From positions 1-64,000 of the forward strand of contig CALGMT010000013.1 in NCBI GenBank assembly GCA_937958885.1: DNA of 64,000 bases. The letters run 5' to 3'. A program made the translations under genes and the position numbers. The notes beneath the pieces were generated by a model. That model was not told where the DNA came from, did not search any database, and worked only from the letters and a program-made list of their open reading frames with translations. Shown here piece by piece: positions 18,322 through 27,845 of this stretch (the first letter of the stretch is position 1; each line of letters begins with the position of its first letter). The DNA is from an uncultured bacterium. Its GTDB lineage: Bacteria > Verrucomicrobiota > Kiritimatiellia > CAIVKH01.

Positions 18322-19392
18322 ATGAAAGTATTGTTTATCACCAAGGACAGCGATCTGCCGGAGGCGCACTTAATTGCAGGTTTGGCCGCCGCCGGATTCG
18401 AAGTGCGCGTGCTCGGCAATCTGCTGCCGCCAATCGCGCGCATGTTCGACGAGCGCGGCGTCGACCGCGAAGGACTGACGATTCGATCCCGCCTCGACCG
18501 CGAGGCCATCCGGCGCGTTCGCGCGGCGGTGCGCGCGTTCACGCCCGATATCGTACAATGTTTCACCTCCCGCGCATTGACGTGCGCGATTCGAGCGCGC
18601 CTGCCGCGCAGTGTGCGCCTGGTCGGCTATCGCGGCGCGATCGGACGCTTGACCCGGGTTGATCCATCCAATCTGTTCGGTGTGCTCCATATCCGCGTGA
18701 ACGCCATTCTTTGCCTGTCGGACTCCATTCGAAACGCGCTCCGCGCCGCAGGCGTGCCGTCGAGAAAGTTGTTCAAAGTTTACAAAGGGCATCATCCGGA
18801 CTGGTACCGAAGCGCGGCGAACCGGCCTTCGCGTCCCGCGGGCGATACGACATTTGTCGTGGGCTTCATCGGCAATATGCGGCGCGTGAAAGGCGCGCAT
18901 GTGCTGCTGGAGGCGCTGCGCTTGATCAATCCCAGTATTCCGATTCGCGCCGTGCTGGTGGGCGAGGTGCTCGACTCGCGTGTGCGAATCATGCTGCGGG
19001 CCCCGGATCTGGCCGGACGTATTGAGGTGCGCGGATTTCAGCAGAATGCCGCCGCGATGATTCCCGAGTTCGACCTGCTCGTGGTGCCGTCGCTGGAGGG
19101 AGAGGGGCTTTCCAAAGCTGCCATTGAGGCCATGGCGCAGCGCGTGCCGGTCGTGGCGAGCGCATCCGGCGGACTGGTGGAATTGATTGAAGATGGCGTC
19201 TCCGGCCGTTTGGTTCCGCCGGGCGACGCGGCGGCGCTGGCGAAGGCGCTGGAGGAGGCGTGGCGTAATCCGGACGCGCGCGCGCGGCATGCCGAGTCGG
19301 CATACGCGCGGATGCTGACGACTTTTCACATCGACCGGACTGTCGAACAGGTAGCGGAGATCTACCGGTCGTTGGTCAACGAGGCTCGATAA
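18322..19392 (+). CDS. Family 4 glycosyltransferase
   Basis: 356 aa of GT-B type. N-terminal MKVLFITKDSDLPEAHLIAG; C-terminal donor domain with VVGFIGNMRRVKGAHVLLEA, then VVPSLEGEGLSKAAIEAMAQ and VPVVASASGGLVELIEDGVS, the classic GT4 pattern with the E-x7-E motif. It follows the GT2-like gene and overlaps the convergent GT-C gene by 31 bp at the 3' end. Likely acts at the cytoplasmic face of the inner membrane in LPS or glycan assembly. Confidence 0.88.
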   Translation: MKVLFITKDSDLPEAHLIAGLAAAGFEVRVLGNLLPPIARMFDERGVDREGLTIRSRLDREAIRRVRAAVRAFTPDIVQCFTSRALTCAIRARLPRSVRLVGYRGAIGRLTRVDPSNLFGVLHIRVNAILCLSDSIRNALRAAGVPSRKLFKVYKGHHPDWYRSAANRPSRPAGDTTFVVGFIGNMRRVKGAHVLLEALRLINPSIPIRAVLVGEVLDSRVRIMLRAPDLAGRIEVRGFQQNAAAMIPEFDLLVVPSLEGEGLSKAAIEAMAQRVPVVASASGGLVELIEDGVSGRLVPPGDAAALAKALEEAWRNPDARARHAESAYARMLTTFHIDRTVEQVAEIYRSLVNEAR

Positions 19393-21041
19393 AGACGGCG
19401 CGGCAAATTGCCGTCATCGAACTCCAGCACGGGGCGCCATCCGGCCTCTTCCAGTTCGCGGTTCAACCCGTCGTGGCGCGCGGCCATGAGAAATCCGGAA
19501 GGCGGTCCGTCTGCTCGCGTCCACAAGGGGATGATGCGCCGCGCATACATCAACATTTTGCCGTCCGGCACTTCGGCATAGTCGGGCAATTCCGGCGACT
19601 CGGCATATCTCAACGGATCGCTCTTCACGATGCGCATCACCTGCTCCACCTCGGCGCGACGCTGATAGCGACCGTGGTGCGTGTGCGAATAGTCGAACAA
19701 CAAGGGCGTGGACGCCAGCGTCATCCAAGCCGCCGTCAAAGCGGCCATCGATTCGAGCGCATCCTTCCGCGCCGCGCGCAGGACAGCGCGCGCGACATAT
19801 ACAAGCAGCGCGGCGAGCAGAGCCAGACTCCAAGGCGGCAAAAGGGCGATTTCAGGTCGCTTCAGCGCCCCGATCTCCAGCAGCCACGGATGCAGGAGGC
19901 CGAAAACGCCGATCAAGGCGGATGCCGCGACGAGAATCCCGCCGTGTATCCGTGCGAGTCGCGGCAGCCATGGCGCGCGCGTGCGCGCGCCAATGGACAG
20001 AATCGCGGACGCCATCAAAAGACCCGCTGCGGGTAGGATCGGGACGATGTAGCGCTGCTGCTTGGCCGCCGGGATGGACATGATGATGAAAATCGCGAGA
20101 AACCAGCCCGCGCCGATCCGGATGGCAGGCGAACCCCAATCGAGCCGCCGCCGAATCGCATGGGCCCAGAAGGCGGGCAACCAGAGCGACCACGGCGCGA
20201 CCAGCGATACGAGTCCGAAATAATACCACGGAGGCTGGAACTCGGAGCGCGCCGCTTTGTATTCGACGCCGAGCACGCGCGCCGCGGCCGGGATCTCGCG
20301 CAATACATGGAGATACCACGGCGCCGTGAGCGCCGCGGCTCCAAGCAGCGCCAGCGCTAGTCCTGGAAGCTGCGTCCGCCAACTGCGCATGCACGCAATG
20401 AAGCAGAGAGCGGGAATTAACGTCATTACGAGAGAGATCGGGCCTTTCGTGAGATAAGCAGCAGCGCTCGCCAGTCCGAACACGGTCCAGCCGATCGTTC
20501 GGGTGCGCAGCGGCGGAGTTCTCTGTTCATTCGGTCGAATGGCATGCAGCGCGCCGGCTGCTGCACAAGTGGAAAAAACGAGCAAATAGGTGTCGTAGGT
20601 GGCAATCCGCGCGGTGCGGAGAAATAGCAGGCTCGTGCCCACCACCACGGCAGCGAGCCAGCCGAATCGCTCGTCATATAATCGCGCGCCGATACTCCAA
20701 ACGGCAAATAGCGCGAGAAATGTCAGGCCCGCAGCGGCCATGCGCGCGCGCATCACCAACTCGTCAACGTTCGCTGTGGCGGGATCGATGCCGCTCCACA
20801 AGATCGCGTTAATCCAAACGGTCAGCGGCGGTTTGTTCACGCGCGGCGCGCCGTTCCACGAGGGGATGAGCCACGCGTCCGGATCGGACTGCATCCGCAT
20901 CCAGGTCTCCTGCGAGGAGGCGAGCGTCATCACTTCCATGTGGTATTCACAATCCGCCGCGCCCAGTCCGGCCAAAAGCGGCGGCATGACGAGCAGGATC
21001 AGAAGCGCGGTGCGCGCCAGGAATGAATTCGGAACTTCCAT
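19362..21041 (-). CDS. GT-C membrane glycosyltransferase, ArnT/PMT (GT39)-like
   Basis: 559 aa with about ten or more membrane helices. The periplasmic first loop carries the conserved ADCEYHMEVMTLASSQETWM and RVNKPPLTVWINAI; YLTKGPISLVMTLIPALCFI also matches the ArnT/PMT_2 pattern. Such enzymes move a sugar from a polyprenyl-phosphate carrier to lipid A or a protein on the periplasmic side. The Dpm1-like and DPPR-synthase-like genes at 33-34.6 kb could supply polyprenyl-linked donors, but that link is inference. Confidence 0.85.
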   Translation of the reverse strand: MEVPNSFLARTALLILLVMPPLLAGLGAADCEYHMEVMTLASSQETWMRMQSDPDAWLIPSWNGAPRVNKPPLTVWINAILWSGIDPATANVDELVMRARMAAAGLTFLALFAVWSIGARLYDERFGWLAAVVVGTSLLFLRTARIATYDTYLLVFSTCAAAGALHAIRPNEQRTPPLRTRTIGWTVFGLASAAAYLTKGPISLVMTLIPALCFIACMRSWRTQLPGLALALLGAAALTAPWYLHVLREIPAAARVLGVEYKAARSEFQPPWYYFGLVSLVAPWSLWLPAFWAHAIRRRLDWGSPAIRIGAGWFLAIFIIMSIPAAKQQRYIVPILPAAGLLMASAILSIGARTRAPWLPRLARIHGGILVAASALIGVFGLLHPWLLEIGALKRPEIALLPPWSLALLAALLVYVARAVLRAARKDALESMAALTAAWMTLASTPLLFDYSHTHHGRYQRRAEVEQVMRIVKSDPLRYAESPELPDYAEVPDGKMLMYARRIIPLWTRADGPPSGFLMAARHDGLNRELEEAGWRPVLEFDDGNLPRRLYRASLTNDR

Positions 21042-21141
21042 ATCGCGCCGCCGTTATAGCCGGAAAGGGGAAAAAAACGAGCGCGCTTGCGACAGTCATT
21101 TCTTCGTTTTACACCGCCGCCTGGTGCGGCATGCTCGACGC

Positions 21142-22767
21142 GTGGAAAACAACCGGGTCATTCGCTCAGCCTTCAAGGTCGGCGGGTTCACCTCCTTGAG
21201 CCGCGTGCTAGGGCTCATTCGCGATGTGCTGACCGCGAATGTGTTCGGCGTCAGCGCGGTGATGTCGGACTTCGTCGTCGCGTTCCGGCTGCCCAACTTG
21301 TTCCGCGCGCTATTTGGCGAGGGCGCGCTCTCGTCGGCCTTTGTGCCGGTGTTTATGGCAACCCGGAAGGAGGAGGGCGTCGCGGCCGCGTGGATGGTCG
21401 CGCGCAAGACGGCCACCCTCGTCGCGACATTTTTGCTGCTGCTCGTGATCGCGCTGATTCTGGCGACCATCGCGATCGAGCGGCTGAATCCCGACCTCGC
21501 CGCGCGCGCGCCGCATCTGCTCCCGCTGATGCGGATCATGATGCCGTACATCCTGTTCATCTGCCTGGCGGGGTTGTGCATGGCGATGCTGAACGCGTGC
21601 CATCGCTTCTCGCTGCCCGCTTTTACGCCGAGTCTGCTGAATATCGTGTGGATCGGTTTTGTGCTGCTGGTCTGCCCGCGCCTCGGCGCGGCGCCCGAGC
21701 AACAAATCTACGGCGTCGCTGCGGCGGTTTTTGTCGCGGGCTTGGTCCAGATGGGCGTCCAGCTCCCGGCGCTGATTCGGCTCGGCTTTCGGCCGGGGTT
21801 CACCTGGGATCTCGCCGACGCGCGCGTACGGCGCGTGTTCGCGCTGATGGGGCCGACCGCGCTCGGCCAGTCCGTTACGCAGGTGAACGTGATGGTCAAC
21901 GCCCTGCTGGCCCGCTGGGCGGCGCCGTGGGCGCCGGCCTCGCTGTTTTATGCGGAGCGCCTGCTCTACTTTCCGCAGGGCTTGCTCGCCACGGCGATGA
22001 GCACGGTGCTGCTGCCCGTCTTCTCCGGCCACGCGGCGCGCGGCGACACGGCGGAACTGCGGAACACGCTCAACCACGCGCTGCGCACCCTGCTGTTTGT
22101 GATGATCCCCGCGTCGGTCGGCTTGCTCGTGCTGGCCGGACCGATCGTCGGCATGATTTTCGGATCGGGCCGTTTCGACGCGGCCGCGGTTTCGCACACC
22201 GCGATCGCGCTTCGCTTCTACGCGCCGGGACTGATGGTGTTCTGCCTCGCGAAGGTTTTTGTGCCGGCCTTCTACGCGCTGCAGGACACGCGCACGCCGT
22301 TCCGCATCGGACTTCGCGCGGTTGCCTTGAACTTCGCGCTCAACGTCGTGTTCGTGCTCACCTGGCCGTTGGACTACAAGCACGCGGGACTCGCGTTCGC
22401 GACCGTGCTGTCCGAGGGCATGAACGGGATCACGCTCGCTGTGCTGTTGCGCCGCCGCCTCGGCGCGATGGGCTGGCCGGAGATCTTCGCCGCCGCCGCG
22501 CGCGCGCTGGCGTGTTCCGCGGTAATGGCGCTCGCCCTGCTGGCCGCGCATCCGCTCCTCGTTCGCGGGTTGCACGCGGCGGCGTTGCCCGGCAAAGCGG
22601 TCGAAATCGGATCGGTATTCGGCGCCATTGCGGCGGGCATGGCCGTCTATTTTGCCGCCGCGCGCGTCGCCCGCGCCCCGGAACTGGGCTTCGCGATCGA
22701 CGCGATTCGGAAACGGCGATCAGCGGCGGCGATGCGAGAAAAAAGTCCACAAGCCGGCGGTGGCTGA
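21142..22767 (+). CDS. murJ: Lipid II flippase MurJ
   Basis: 541 aa from GTG 21142, with about 14 membrane helices. Hallmarks are FTSLSRVLGLIRDVLTANVF, DFVVAFRLPNLFRALFGEGA, SSAFVPVF and YFPQGLLATAMSTVLLPVFS. It exports the peptidoglycan precursor lipid II across the inner membrane. No start codon nearer to the conserved N-terminus is better, and no strong ribosome site is visible upstream of the GTG, so the start is moderately sure. The 3' end overlaps the convergent esterase by 48 bp. Confidence 0.94.
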   Translation: MENNRVIRSAFKVGGFTSLSRVLGLIRDVLTANVFGVSAVMSDFVVAFRLPNLFRALFGEGALSSAFVPVFMATRKEEGVAAAWMVARKTATLVATFLLLLVIALILATIAIERLNPDLAARAPHLLPLMRIMMPYILFICLAGLCMAMLNACHRFSLPAFTPSLLNIVWIGFVLLVCPRLGAAPEQQIYGVAAAVFVAGLVQMGVQLPALIRLGFRPGFTWDLADARVRRVFALMGPTALGQSVTQVNVMVNALLARWAAPWAPASLFYAERLLYFPQGLLATAMSTVLLPVFSGHAARGDTAELRNTLNHALRTLLFVMIPASVGLLVLAGPIVGMIFGSGRFDAAAVSHTAIALRFYAPGLMVFCLAKVFVPAFYALQDTRTPFRIGLRAVALNFALNVVFVLTWPLDYKHAGLAFATVLSEGMNGITLAVLLRRRLGAMGWPEIFAAAARALACSAVMALALLAAHPLLVRGLHAAALPGKAVEIGSVFGAIAAGMAVYFAAARVARAPELGFAIDAIRKRRSAAAMREKSPQAGGG

Positions 22768-23586
22768 TACCCGGTCGCACGTCTGACCAACGATGGACTC
22801 GGGCAGCAGGCGATGCCCGCCCGGCCATACATGCCCGCATTGCTCGACGGCCACAAAGTGTACCTCGCGCGGATCACCGGACTCGCCCCAAATTTCCCAT
22901 GTCGCTCCGTCACGTCGCTCCACGCGTGGCGATGACGTGATGCCATTGCGACGCGCCCACGCCTCTGCCGACTGGCGCGCGGGCGGACGCCATTCGGCCT
23001 TGCCCCACGGAAGCTCCACCATGCCGCCGTCGAACGGACTCAGCGGGTCGTTGCGTCCGAAATAGTGGGCGAGAGGAACAGGCGTGCCTACTGCGTCGCC
23101 GCCGGAGCGAAAATGCCCGGCAACCGTGCCGATGGCAGCGAGGCGATGCCCTGATTCTGCTGCGAAGCGAAAGGTCATCGAAGCGCCATTCGAGAACCCG
23201 CACATGTAGATCCGCGCGGGGTCCGCGCCGCGATTGATGAGGTCGTCCAACACGGTGTGTAGAAACGCGACATCGTCCACCGCCGGGCGCTCCGCGTCCG
23301 AGCTGCCGATACCGGCGTTCCACATCTGCGGATTGTCCAGAAAATGTAGCGGGCCCGTCGGATTGATCCGCGTCGCCTCCGGATACGCCGCGAGAAATCC
23401 GTGCGCATCGGCGCATGCGCTCCATCCCGTGCTTTTCATCGCCGTCCACGGCGTGCCGCCGCGTCCGTCGAGCATGATGACGGCGGGATGCCGCGCGTTC
23501 GGCGCGCACGCGGGCGGACGGTGCAGCACGTAGCGCCGCCGCCCTTCCTTCGTTTCGACGTAGATCACTTCGTCGTTCGCGCTCAT
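22720..23586 (-). CDS. LpqC/PHB-depolymerase-like alpha/beta-hydrolase (esterase)
   Basis: 288 aa. The serine-hydrolase elbow is GFSNGASM, preceded by PAVIMLDGRGGTPWTAMKST (an oxyanion-type LDGRGG block) and followed by AHYFGRNDPLSPFDGG (likely catalytic Asp) and CGHVWPGG (likely catalytic His). This layout matches the LpqC/polyhydroxybutyrate-depolymerase family, which also includes feruloyl esterases. No signal peptide is seen with the ATG at 23586, which overlaps the preceding small gene by 4 bp. The substrate is unknown. Confidence 0.85.
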   Translation of the reverse strand: MSANDEVIYVETKEGRRRYVLHRPPACAPNARHPAVIMLDGRGGTPWTAMKSTGWSACADAHGFLAAYPEATRINPTGPLHFLDNPQMWNAGIGSSDAERPAVDDVAFLHTVLDDLINRGADPARIYMCGFSNGASMTFRFAAESGHRLAAIGTVAGHFRSGGDAVGTPVPLAHYFGRNDPLSPFDGGMVELPWGKAEWRPPARQSAEAWARRNGITSSPRVERRDGATWEIWGESGDPREVHFVAVEQCGHVWPGGHRLLPESIVGQTCDRVSATAGLWTFFSHRRR

Positions 23587-23759
23587 GACCGGGCGAAAAA
23601 ATGCCAGAGCGCGAGCGCAACCGCAATGACACCCTCGATCACAGCGATCCACCCAAGCCGACGCGGCGGGATGATGGGGGCGAACCGCCGCGCGTTCCAG
23701 AGCCCGATTCCCGCATCCAACAACAGAACAATCGCCACCCAAATTCGCCAACTTTGCAT
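23583..23759 (-). CDS. Small membrane protein
   Basis: 58 aa from ATG 23759 (an alternative ATG at 23834 gives 83 aa). Two hydrophobic segments (IWVAIVLLLDAGIGLWNA and WIAVIEGVIAVALALWHFFA) suggest a two-helix inner-membrane protein. Its stop overlaps the esterase start by 4 bp, so the pair is translationally coupled. I do not recognise the family. Confidence 0.6.
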   Translation of the reverse strand: MQSWRIWVAIVLLLDAGIGLWNARRFAPIIPPRRLGWIAVIEGVIAVALALWHFFARS

Positions 23760-23878
23760 ACCGGTCCAATCCTTTGCACGAAGCCGATCGAGCTCTAACA
23801 ATCTTCTAGCCTGGGTGAAATAGTGCGCGAACACGACAAAACAATAGATGACGCATTATCACGGGAGGATTTTTTCCT

Positions 23879-24631
23879 ATGTCTACTAGAACTATCAAAT
23901 TCTATCTCATCGCTACGTTGCTTTCTGCAGCTTCTATCACGCGCGGTGACATTGTTGCTCAATGGACGTTCGAAAACACGAACAACTTGCTTGCCGCCAT
24001 CGGTTCCGGAGTTGCCTCGAATGTCGGAGGCACCACCACGGCGTTCGCAGGTGGGCAGAACAGTACGTACGCCTGGAATACGTCCCAGTATCCTGCGCAG
24101 GGTAATGGATCCGGCACTGCCGGCGTTTCGTTCTACGTGGATACGACAGGCTATCAGGACATCATCTTTTCATACAACCATCGCGCGTCGGGGGCCGCCT
24201 CGCGCTGGGCGCAAATCGACTACACGCTCGACGGCGGCGCGAACTGGGTGACGGGTTACTGGACCAACAGCGGGGCGCTCTCTCCCCACGACACCTTTTA
24301 CTCCAATAACGTCAGCTTCGTTTCCGTGACCGGCGCGAACAACAATCCCAATTTCGGCGTGCGCGTGGTGTCCATTTTCTCGCCGGTGCCATTCGATCAA
24401 AATGCCACGCTGCCCGATTACGGCGCGAATGAAGCCTATATGCGCGCGAACGCGCAGGCGAGCTATACGCCGGGCGGCGGAACCGGCACCGGCGACTACA
24501 GCTCGAATGGCACGTGGCGCTTTGACAATGTGACCTTTAACGGCAGCGTGGTTCCCGAGCCGGGCACGGCGCTGCTCTTCCTCGGCGGTCTGGCGCTTTG
24601 CGGCTGGGCGCGGCGGCGCAGCCAGAACTGA
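23879..24631 (+). CDS. PEP-CTERM sorting-domain protein
   Basis: 250 aa. A signal peptide (residues 1 to about 23, MSTRTIKFYLIATLLSAASI start) precedes a secreted module, and the C-terminus is the tripartite sorting signal: VPEPG, then the helix TALLFLGGLALCGWA, then RRRSQN. Exosortase would cleave and anchor it at the cell surface; no exosortase gene is in the window. The secreted module (about 24-220) is homologous to the start of the 801-aa protein at 25433: both have HRASGxASRWA, GALSPHDTF, RVVSIFSPVPF-like and GTWRFDNV. A GGGAGG ribosome site lies about 12 bp before the ATG. Confidence 0.88.
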   Translation: MSTRTIKFYLIATLLSAASITRGDIVAQWTFENTNNLLAAIGSGVASNVGGTTTAFAGGQNSTYAWNTSQYPAQGNGSGTAGVSFYVDTTGYQDIIFSYNHRASGAASRWAQIDYTLDGGANWVTGYWTNSGALSPHDTFYSNNVSFVSVTGANNNPNFGVRVVSIFSPVPFDQNATLPDYGANEAYMRANAQASYTPGGGTGTGDYSSNGTWRFDNVTFNGSVVPEPGTALLFLGGLALCGWARRRSQN

Positions 24632-24655
24632 TTCCCATTTCGAGAGGATCGTCGG

Positions 24656-25417
24656 ATGGATGCCCCAACCAAGGGCTATCGCGGATTCACGCTGATCGAG
24701 CTGCTGGTGGTCATTGCGATCATCAGCGTGCTCGCGGCGTTAATCTTTCCGACCGTCGGCGCTGCGCTGGCGCGCGGACGCGCGACCTCCAGTCTGTCGA
24801 ATTTGCGCCAGTGGGGCATGGCGATTCACCTTGCGCTGGCGGATCGGGACGACCAGCTCCTGCCGTGGGATGGACCCGACAACGTGTCGGGCGCTATGAC
24901 CAACATGACGTGGTGGGCCAACATGCTGCCTCCGTATGTCGGCCAAAAGACGTATCTCGACATCAACAAGGATTCGATGGGCCAGAAAGTGCCGCTCCCG
25001 CCTGAGAAAAGCATTTTCATCGATTCCTACGCCAAGCGTCCCGCCAACGCCCCGCACAAATCGGGACAATTCTCGTTCTTCTTTTGCTATGTCATCAACT
25101 CCAAGTTGAACCAATCGCTACCGCCCGGCCAGCGCGTATGGATCGGCAGCATCCCGCGTCCGTCCCAAACGGCGGTCATGGTCGAGATGCGTACTGTTCC
25201 CGAAGAGCTGCCCGCCGGCGACCCGCACCGCAGCGCATCGCTCGATCGGGCGAAGGCCGATTGGCAGCGTTTCGCTGCGCGCCATCGCAACGGCGGTCAT
25301 ATTGCGATGGCCGACGGCTCCGCGCGCCACTTTGAAAACAAGTATGTCACGACCCCCGTGGGCGGAAACTACAACAAGGACGACATCGTCTGGAACCCGC
25401 TCGGAACAGCCAATTAA
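24656..25417 (+). CDS. Type II secretion-type pseudopilin with C-terminal H-x9-DG-like motif
   Basis: 253 aa. Prepilin leader [20 protein letters not shown] with processing expected between Gly and Phe at residues 11-12, and the conserved Glu five residues on. The C-terminus has [18 protein letters not shown], resembling the H-x9-DG motif of the large pseudopilin families abundant in Planctomycetes, Verrucomicrobia and Lentisphaerae. It lies 24 bp after the PEP-CTERM gene and 15 bp before the LTD gene. The prepilin peptidase and secretion machinery are not in the window. Confidence 0.88.
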   Translation: MDAPTKGYRGFTLIELLVVIAIISVLAALIFPTVGAALARGRATSSLSNLRQWGMAIHLALADRDDQLLPWDGPDNVSGAMTNMTWWANMLPPYVGQKTYLDINKDSMGQKVPLPPEKSIFIDSYAKRPANAPHKSGQFSFFFCYVINSKLNQSLPPGQRVWIGSIPRPSQTAVMVEMRTVPEELPAGDPHRSASLDRAKADWQRFAARHRNGGHIAMADGSARHFENKYVTTPVGGNYNKDDIVWNPLGTAN

Positions 25418-25432
25418 CAAGGAGCTCCCGCT

Positions 25433-27838
25433 ATGAAACGCCTCGCCCTCATCCTCGCCCTTTCAATGGTCGGCCTGTCGGCCCGTTCCGCGACGATTAC
25501 CGAGTGGAATTTTGATGCCACGAACCTGGTTGCCAACATTGGAAGCGGAACTGCGACGAATATCGGCGGGACTTCGACGGCCTTCGCGTCCGGCAATCCG
25601 GGGCAGGGCTGGAACACGTCATCGTATCAACCGCAGTTCACCAACTCCGGAACGGCCGGCGTCGTGTTCTATGTGAGCACCGTGGGCTTTTCAAATATTG
25701 CCGTTCGCTTCGACCACCGCGCCTCGGGCACCGCGTCGCGCTGGGCCCGATTGGAATACACGACGGACGGCGGCGGAACCTGGGTACCGTTCTGGACCAA
25801 TAACGGCGCCCTCTCGCCGCACGACACCTTCGTGAGTTTCACCAATATTTCGTTCGCCGCCGTGCCATCGGTGAATGACAATAGCGAATTCGGGTTCCGC
25901 ATCGTTTCCATCTTCTCGCCGGTCCCGTTCACCGATGAGTTCGCGGGCAGCCAGCCGGCGGATACCGCATATCACCGCGCGCGGGTCAGCGGCGGCTCCA
26001 CATATGGAACAGCCGGCACTTGGCGCTTCGACAACGTGCGGATCACGGGCGATGCGATTTCCTCCGGTCCCTCCCTCTACGCCACCAACAGCGCAGTTCT
26101 CATCAACGAGGTGCTCGCCAATCCGATCGGCACCGACGACTCGCGCGAATATATCGAACTCATCGGCCCGCCCGGCGCGTCGCTCAATGGGTTGACGATT
26201 CTCGAGGTTAGCGGCAACGGCACCAACATCGGGAAAGTCTTCCTGGCGCGCGATCTCACCGGCGCGTCGCTCGGCGCGAACGGCCTGCTGCTGATCGGAG
26301 AAAACTACCAAAGCTTCTGGCCCGCCTGGACTTCTGTGCCGCCGGCGACCGCGCTGCTCGATATGAACCACCCGCGCGGCCGGATCGACAATGACACGAC
26401 GACCTTCCTGCTGGTCACCAACTTCACCGGCGCCGCATTCGATGACCTCGATACGAACGACGACGGCACGTTCGACACGACGCCGTTCGACCTGATCCTC
26501 GACAGCGTCGGCTGGCTCGACGGTTCTACGGGCGATCGCGTCTATTCGCCCGCGTCACTGACGCAGTCCTCCGGCACGCCGGATGCCGCGACCCGCATCC
26601 CGACCAACGGCGCGCCGAACGCGCTCGCCGCCTGGTACAACGGCGACCTGATGACCAATGTTATGGACACCGCCGGCATCACCTACAATCCATTCAAAGC
26701 GTCCGTCCTTCCGCTGGGCGCAAAGTTGACGCCCGGCGAAACCAATCACTGGAGCACCGCAAGGCAGCCGCCGCTCATCGCGCCGCTGGCCGATCGCGTG
26801 GTCAAACTCAGCAATACCGTGGTCGTTTCCGTCAATGCGCTGGCGACGGACGGCGATCCTGTCACGCTCGCGCTACAAAGCGGGCCGTCGGGCGCATCGT
26901 TCGGCTCGACTGGAACCGTCGGCGCGATGACGTGGTTCGCGGCTCCGACCGGCGTGTACACCGCCGTCTTCACGGCGACGGACGTCGATGGCGTTTCGAC
27001 CGCCTCCATGCAGATCATTGTGCAGACCGCCGCGGTCGCCACGATTCGCATCACGGAGGCTATGTCCAAGAGCCAGCATCCGGCGAATCGCGATTGGTTC
27101 GAGATCTACAACTACGGCAATGAGCCGGTCGATCTAACCGACCTCTCGTGGGACGACGACAGCAACCTCCCCGGCAGTGCGCACTTCAATGGCTATATAA
27201 TTCCGCCGGGCGGCACCTACGTGATTTCCGCGCGCCTGGTGGGTACGGAGGACATCTTCCGCCAGGAGTGGGGACTTCCCGCCACGGCGGCGGTGTGGTG
27301 CGCCGGCAGCGCCGTGTTTCAAAACTTCAGCTCCGCAGGCGACATGATTTACATCTACGACGCCTACGGCCTCGAAATCACCAGCGTCGTAATTCCTCCG
27401 GCGACAGTCGGCTTCTCCTTCGAATGGGCGGGCGACGGGTCCAGCCTCGGCTTGAGCGTCGCCGGCGAAAACGGCGCGTATGTCGCGCCCGACGACGGCA
27501 CGGGCAACCCCGGCATCGATGTCGCGTCGCCGGGTTTCGCATTGCCGGCGCATCCGACCAACGACAGCGACGGCGACGGCATGACCGATCTGGAAGAGTG
27601 GATCGCCGGCACCGATCCCAACGATCCGAACGATTACTTCCGTTGGTACGGCGTCGGCGGCGTCCCCTCCGTCGGCTTGGTCAGCGGCCGCTGGTATGAA
27701 GTCCAGAGTACGACGAATCTTCCGTCCGGCGCGTGGAATACCGTGACCAATTTCATCGCGCCGTCTAATCTCCTGTGGCAATCGGTCGGCGGGACGAACA
27801 ACCTGGAAATGCTACGTATTCGCGTCTCCCGGCCGTAA
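25433..27838 (+). CDS. Secreted multidomain protein with two lamin-tail domains
   Basis: 801 aa with a signal peptide (residues 1-19). Residues 20-210 repeat the module of the PEP-CTERM protein at 23879. A first lamin-tail-like domain begins NSAVLINEVLANPIGTDDSR (about 218), an Ig/cadherin-like segment follows (about 440-535), then a second lamin-tail domain at RITEAMSKSQHPANRDWFEI. A Ca-binding type 3 repeat (DSDGDGMTDLEEW, about 711-723) and a short C-terminal domain with GRWYEVQSTTNLPSGAW close the protein. No PEP-CTERM signal is present, so it is released or anchored differently from its paralogue. The ribosome site AAGGAG is well placed. Likely a cell-surface or matrix protein; ligand unknown. 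Confidence 0.82.
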   Translation: MKRLALILALSMVGLSARSATITEWNFDATNLVANIGSGTATNIGGTSTAFASGNPGQGWNTSSYQPQFTNSGTAGVVFYVSTVGFSNIAVRFDHRASGTASRWARLEYTTDGGGTWVPFWTNNGALSPHDTFVSFTNISFAAVPSVNDNSEFGFRIVSIFSPVPFTDEFAGSQPADTAYHRARVSGGSTYGTAGTWRFDNVRITGDAISSGPSLYATNSAVLINEVLANPIGTDDSREYIELIGPPGASLNGLTILEVSGNGTNIGKVFLARDLTGASLGANGLLLIGENYQSFWPAWTSVPPATALLDMNHPRGRIDNDTTTFLLVTNFTGAAFDDLDTNDDGTFDTTPFDLILDSVGWLDGSTGDRVYSPASLTQSSGTPDAATRIPTNGAPNALAAWYNGDLMTNVMDTAGITYNPFKASVLPLGAKLTPGETNHWSTARQPPLIAPLADRVVKLSNTVVVSVNALATDGDPVTLALQSGPSGASFGSTGTVGAMTWFAAPTGVYTAVFTATDVDGVSTASMQIIVQTAAVATIRITEAMSKSQHPANRDWFEIYNYGNEPVDLTDLSWDDDSNLPGSAHFNGYIIPPGGTYVISARLVGTEDIFRQEWGLPATAAVWCAGSAVFQNFSSAGDMIYIYDAYGLEITSVVIPPATVGFSFEWAGDGSSLGLSVAGENGAYVAPDDGTGNPGIDVASPGFALPAHPTNDSDGDGMTDLEEWIAGTDPNDPNDYFRWYGVGGVPSVGLVSGRWYEVQSTTNLPSGAWNTVTNFIAPSNLLWQSVGGTNNLEMLRIRVSRP

Positions 27839-27845
27839 CGTCGGG

